From Micropterus salmoides (taxonomy: Eukaryota > Chordata > Actinopteri > Centrarchiformes > Centrarchidae): a DNA stretch of 64,000 nucleotides. The notes beneath the pieces were generated by a model that ran no database searches, was not told the DNA's origin, and was given only the letters and a program-made list of their open reading frames with translations. The stretch lies in contig NW_024041039.1 in assembly GCF_014851395.1 (NCBI RefSeq), forward strand, positions 7,121,177 through 7,185,176. The letters run 5' to 3'. Positions within the stretch are counted from its first letter, which is position 1, and every line of letters starts with the position of its first letter. Positions 59,336 through 64,000 of the stretch are shown in pieces. A program made the translations under genes and the position numbers.

Positions 59336-61462
59336 ATGTACATATATGACTTTGATGATAATTCTGTCACTTAAGATAACCTCTTTCAAACATAATCATT
59401 TGATCCATTGTTAATATTAAATATATCAAGAAATATTATTCAGAATATTTAAAAAATCTAATTACTGATAATAAATGCAAAGGGGCAGCTTTGGCCCCAA
59501 ACATTGTTCTCTTGTACCATCTGTTGTAGACCTGAGATCTTCTGATCATTTTAAAAAACACTTCTATTCAACCACTTAACGTCCACCAGCTTAAGTTCTA
59601 GTCAAAATCAGGTCCAGGTCAGTGGGAAGGGAATTAGTGCAAGCAGGCAGTGCTAGGTCTGTTTCAATTTGTTGCTAGTACTTTTTACAAATTAATAACG
59701 TAATTGAAAGCCCGGCTACAAAGTGTTTAAGTATATTAGATGTCACTCCTTGGGACCCTAAATGGTGTAAACAGTTCAAAGTAACAGTCCAGAAACGGAC
59801 ATTAATGGGTCTCCGCGCTCAAAAGGTTGCAGGAAGTCAGACTGTGCAAGAAAAAATTATTTGAATTGCAAAGAGGATGTAATTACAAATCCAAATGTTT
59901 CAGCATTCAAGCCATACCCAGTCAGTGTCACTGTCACTTCTTATTTATAATCCCTTACCTCTTTGCAATTCAAATTCTTTCCCTCCACATTATATTCAAC
60001 ATTTAGTATTCCTTGGTTGAAGTGATCATATTCTTAAGTGAGTACACTGAAGAGGGAGAGAGAGATGAGATGATACTCTGCAGTCAAAAGCAAGCCATCT
60101 GGACACATGCAGTACATATGCACTGATGAATACATGCATTAAAGATTAAGGGAGTTTCATATATTACTCAGACAGATTGCTGTAACTCAGTTTTAGCTCA
60201 TTGTTTTGACGAGAGAGGCAACATACAACACACAGTCCATAGGGTGCCAGTTTCCATTTATGCGTTGTAGCATTACACTGTGGATTCTGATACAAACATG
60301 TCTGAAATTAGGTTAAAGATTCTATTTTCGGCAGATATTTCTGCCAAATAAATGAGGTAAATACCCAATATGGTTATTTATTTAGGGGTGGACAAGCTTA
60401 TGTATCAGTAGAAGGGGACACAAAACTCTACATTTTATAGTATAGTAGCAACTCCTGAAGGCAAAGTGACCTACACTGACTTCAGAATATAATGGCAGAG
60501 AAAACTCTTGGAATACATTACTGCATTTAGACTAAGAATCAATTTAAAGAAACTTTAATTGAACAATTAATCATCGGATAGAATGAACAGTAACTGTAGC
60601 TGTTTTTTTATTATGGTATTCATATTTTTGGTGAATGACATGCCTGGCGACTATCCAATCTCAGCACATAGGCCAATTATCTGTCCAATCAGTACATCTA
60701 ATCCTATGTGACAGCACATATTAGCACTTTACAGTGTGTCTACAAGGTTTTTGTCTACATATCTGATACTGGGAAACAAGGCTGTAAGTAAGAAGCTGAG
60801 ATTTCTTTCAATGATATTCTAATAGTGTGTGGTCTAGTGAGTAGTGTGTGCACTCTGCCTTATCCCTGCCTCTGTGTGCCTCTGAGTCCATCAGCGCTGA
60901 CAGAAGTGTCTGAATGTGACTCCATAGAAAATGTGCCACGTTTTCAAACACGTAGGTTCAATGTTCAAGCACATCAGTCACAGCCGGTGATTTATCGACT
61001 AAAGCTCTAGCTCTGCATTCACATCAGGATTGTAGCTTGCGCCCTTGTATCCCAGAGGGCAGCGCTGCAGCAGGATATCCTGGCCCAAGGCGAGGGCCTG
61101 AAGGCTCAGTGGCCTTGCTGCTGGGGGGTATATGGAGAGAGGAAACATTAAGACGCTCTACATATCTTTGTAGCTTGCTCATTCTCTCACTCATTCAGTC
61201 ACCTGCTGGCTGACTCACTTAGTCACTCTCTCACCAAAGCCACACGTGGTAACTTACTTGGTGGCTCTCTTACTACTTTACTTGCTTAGACTGGCAGTGT
61301 GCAAAGGCACAGGAATAATGGTTAGCTGTACACTAAAATAAGCATAGTTTTGCCAAATTGTGAGACATCTGCTAGCACCGCAATACTAAGACAAGTTAAT
61401 GGAACTGAAAATCTCAATCTTTTTCATATTACCCACAAACCTTTCAGTATTCATTGGGATGA
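59336..61462. other. Non-coding, nothing firm
   Basis: No gene can be supported. A short minus-strand open frame (61125 down to 60999) is discussed among the rejected items. Confidence 0.4.
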
Positions 61463-61520
61463 CAGTATCTCCTAAAATCCATTTGACTTGATTAAGTCAA
61501 ATGGATTTTAGGAGATACTG
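61463..61520. repeat. Perfect inverted repeat, 27-bp arms, 4-base loop
   Basis: The left arm 61463-61489 (begins CAGTATCTCCTAAAATCCAT) is the exact reverse complement of 61494-61520, separated by GATT. No mismatch in 27 pairs. A transcript of either strand would form a stable 58-base hairpin. It is not at a recognised transposon end. Confidence 0.97.
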
Positions 61521-63318
61521 GATTTTACTGAGATCACTTGAAGTATGCATGCATAGTCCCACATCTAGGCTCCAAACATCTGTTATGCTCACAATATATC
61601 AGTTCGAAATTCAACCTGTACATGAGAAACTGTCCCCATACTTGCCTTAATTATCTAATGCACTTGGTCGTGTGTGTGTGTGAGTGTGTATCTGTGTGCA
61701 GCTAAATCCGAAGACTACTGGATCCATCAGCCCACTATTTTATGTGCACAGTTATGACTGTGTGCTCAAGATCATCTTGTGGTTGCAGAGGTTCACAATT
61801 TTTGAAAAACCTATTTTATTGACCGAGTCTTAAATCTTAGACTTTTGTCTTTTCAGCAGTATTCATCATTTTAGGATATGGGTACAGTTTAATTTGCTAA
61901 CGCATACAGGCTGGATACAGACACAGCCTGCCCTACACTCCCTGTTCCCCACCCACATGCCCCCAGACACACCTGGCAGAGATCCGCACTCTACTGACTA
62001 TGCACTATATTACTTTGTTTTGTGCTCTCTTAATAACCAATCTCTGTAGTTAAATATATATACTAAGAGAACATTTTAGCACACAATTCAGTATGAGTAA
62101 TAAGTCAGCCTTTTCTCTTGTGCCAGGTTTCAGTTTTCTTATGCTATTAAGTGGTATTAAAATGCCATGACAGAACAGCAATAGCTGTCAATACCCCTGT
62201 AAACATAATATTTTTATACACCACCAAGAGCTGTCTTTATGTTGTCTTGTGCGAAAGTTTTTAAATCACTTACAGGATCTTTACAGGAAAAATTGTTTAT
62301 TGGCACAATAACAGTATGTAAGATTTCAGGGTTTGTCCATCACAAGGGAAACTCCACCACATTATCACACACATCAAGGTCATTTAACACATTTCAGGAA
62401 CTCCTCATGCTCGCCTTTATGGGATCTTCATTTCGCATGGATCTATCACAGTGTTTCTAAGCAAACTGTTCTCGCTAATCTGTGCTGCCTGAAGCCATCC
62501 GTGGGGATGTGGCTAGCTGTTCAGTATGCACATGAGTGATGCAGGGATTTATAGGGGCCAAAAGATGTGGAAACAGCATGAACAGAAGGCCAGGTCAAGT
62601 GTGTGTTCTCTGCTGGGTTTGCTTCTCTCACGGGGGTACAGTTTCATTTGCGGCTGTGAATAATGCAGCCTGGTTCCCTTGTTCTGCCAAAGGTCCGTTG
62701 ATGGGGCAAGCCTTGAGATAGGGTCTACAGATATTTACATTCAAAGCGCCACCTGCTTTCTGTACGTGACTAGACGTACTGGAAGAAGATAAGAATGACA
62801 AAGACATGAAGACTGAAAATGTCCTGGTGGCCTCTAAGTGTTCATATGTTTCTACTGCCCTGTTATCTTATGTGTAACCATCTGGTGAAAAAAACACTCA
62901 ACTTGTATTTTCAATTTAAATGGGAAAAGGACAAAATGCCTTTGAGGCTGAATCACATTTTGCTGTCATTTCCATCTGTGACATCTCTGCAGTCTAAGGA
63001 AGCAATGCTTGTCCTTGTCTCTGTTGTTGAAGTTGGGATTAATTACTGAATTCTGGGTCCATGCTATAAATATCCTGCTTAAAAAGTCAGTTGGGTACAA
63101 CTTTTAGTCATTAATTTGTGCCAGCAATTAAATATCATCTGACAGTGGAATAAAGTACATATTGTTTATTTAATTGTAGACCTGCAGTTTGGATGGTTAT
63201 CTGATAATTCTAAAATATAGTTTGGGTAATACCACATTATTTTATTTTTCCCCCCCAAGACCCTGACAGGATATATGCAACCCGACATGAGGTTACTCAA
63301 AGGTTGACCCCAACTTTG
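61521..63318. other. Non-coding, nothing recognised
   Basis: A short GT-rich microsatellite-like stretch lies at about 61668-61700. No gene or named repeat. Confidence 0.45.
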
Positions 63319-63471
63319 GTGTTATACAATGCCGCAATACCTTAAAAGTACAGTGGTCTGTGCTAAATGTACTGTATATACAGTACATGCAGAATGAGGG
63401 TTTGATCCAGAGTGCGGCATTGCAACATAAGGTACAAGGTAGTTTGTCATTATACAGCACAAGGTTGTATA
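63319..63471. repeat. Nested-palindrome segment, MITE-like
   Basis: The outer arms GTTATACAA and TTGTATAAC, the inner arms CAATGCCGCA and TGCGGCATTG, and a central perfect 22-base palindrome ATGTACTGTATATACAGTAC plus AT make a symmetrical segment of about 150 bases. No coding capacity. The transposon family is unknown. Confidence 0.5.
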
Positions 63472-64000
63472 ACGAAACGATATTTGTAGTCCCTTAATGC
63501 TACACACACAACAAATAATTAAGTGTATATTAAACTATGGTAACATTTAAAATAAAACAATATAAACCTCTTAAAACACAAATCTACATCTAGCTAGATT
63601 TTTAAAGTACTGTTGTAGCTAGACAGCAGTTGAGTACTGACCAACAGCTAATGATAGTAGACATCAAAATACAGTTAGAATCCCTCAGTCACACTTACGC
63701 ACACCTTGTCAATATTTTAATCACATCAAAAATTAACATGGGAAACTGAGAGCATTGCATGAAATTTAATGTCTTCATTTTCAGTAATGTCTGTACCTGT
63801 AACCGTCATTACTATGAAACATAGTTCAATTTTTGATTGTAATCATTTATTTTGGTTATCCCAGATTATTTTACTAAATGTGAGTTACAACAACTTGTTC
63901 TGGCTTTCTAGATTGATGAACTTTAAAGAAAATTTTAAGTTTAGCCCAGTTTAGCCCTGATTAAACAAAGGTATGCACTTTCTTGAGGACCCTATATTTC
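63472..64000. other. Non-coding right edge
   Basis: AT-rich; nothing recognised up to the window end. Confidence 0.45.

Noticed and set aside
60999..61125. Minus-strand open frame of about 40 codons containing LGQDILLQRCPLGYKG, after an AG that could be a splice acceptor
   Set aside because: A frame this short is common by chance, the acceptor has a weak pyrimidine tract, and I cannot place the peptide in any family. A protein search of the 40 residues would settle it.
57893..62705. Near-match CAAAGGCCCATTGATGGG at 57893 and CAAAGGTCCGTTGATGGG at 62688
   Set aside because: An 18-base match with two mismatches is expected many times by chance within a 64-kb window, so it carries no weight.
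1..64000. CRISPR arrays, operons, tRNA or rRNA genes, phage or plasmid functions
   Set aside because: None is present. Direct repeats are microsatellites or transposon parts, and tRNA-like segments belong to SINEs with decayed cloverleafs and repeat bodies.

Overview
This is vertebrate nuclear DNA, almost certainly from a teleost fish and probably a spiny-rayed (percomorph) one. It is AT-rich, has no operon-like coding, holds a split gene with phase-1 introns and consensus splice sites, and is full of fish-type interspersed repeats: Tc1/mariner, PIF/Harbinger, tRNA-derived SINEs, LINE fragments and MITEs. Most long open frames here are chance or transposon-derived.

The only host gene I can support sits at the left edge on the minus strand: two consecutive coding exons of a GDNF-family receptor alpha gene, best matched to gfra4. 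The 282-base exon (2344 down to 2063) encodes nearly all of cysteine-rich domain D1. A 1474-base intron separates it from an 81-base exon (588 down to 508) encoding the D1-D2 linker. The rest of the gene lies off the left end. The exon carrying the start codon and signal peptide was not found, so the next 61 kb is either a very large 5' intron or 5' flank.

From about 4 kb to the right end the window is non-coding apart from dead transposon genes. In order: a modular repeat with a SINE at its end (4.0-4.9 kb); a decayed minus-strand LINE 3' part with a restriction-like endonuclease domain (9.8-11.2 kb); a second modular repeat (11.9-12.6 kb); a non-LTR-related fragment (13.7-14.0 kb); a full-length Tc1-type transposon with perfect 28-bp terminal repeats and a broken transposase (14.8-16.3 kb); a Tc1 relic, a truncated SINE and a Harbinger relic (18-19 kb); a SINE, a decayed DNA element and a nested DNA-transposon composite (21.2-24.5 kb); a mariner/IS630-type deletion derivative (25.8-26.6 kb); a Harbinger element with target duplication (27.1-28.0 kb); two MITEs and a minus-strand SINE (28.7-31.6 kb); several lesser repeats; a SINE (42.2 kb); a 401-bp mariner-type MITE (51.8-52.2 kb); and short hairpins at 53.15, 61.46 and 63.3 kb.

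Between these are long single-copy-looking stretches. A few contain clustered homeodomain-like AT motifs and could be conserved regulatory elements, which sequence alone cannot prove. I found no convincing undescribed biological system. The items most worth checking are the gfra4 exon pair with its very long gene-free upstream region, the 27-bp perfect inverted repeat at 61463-61520, the ~145-bp modular repeat, and the lesions in the Tc1 transposase.
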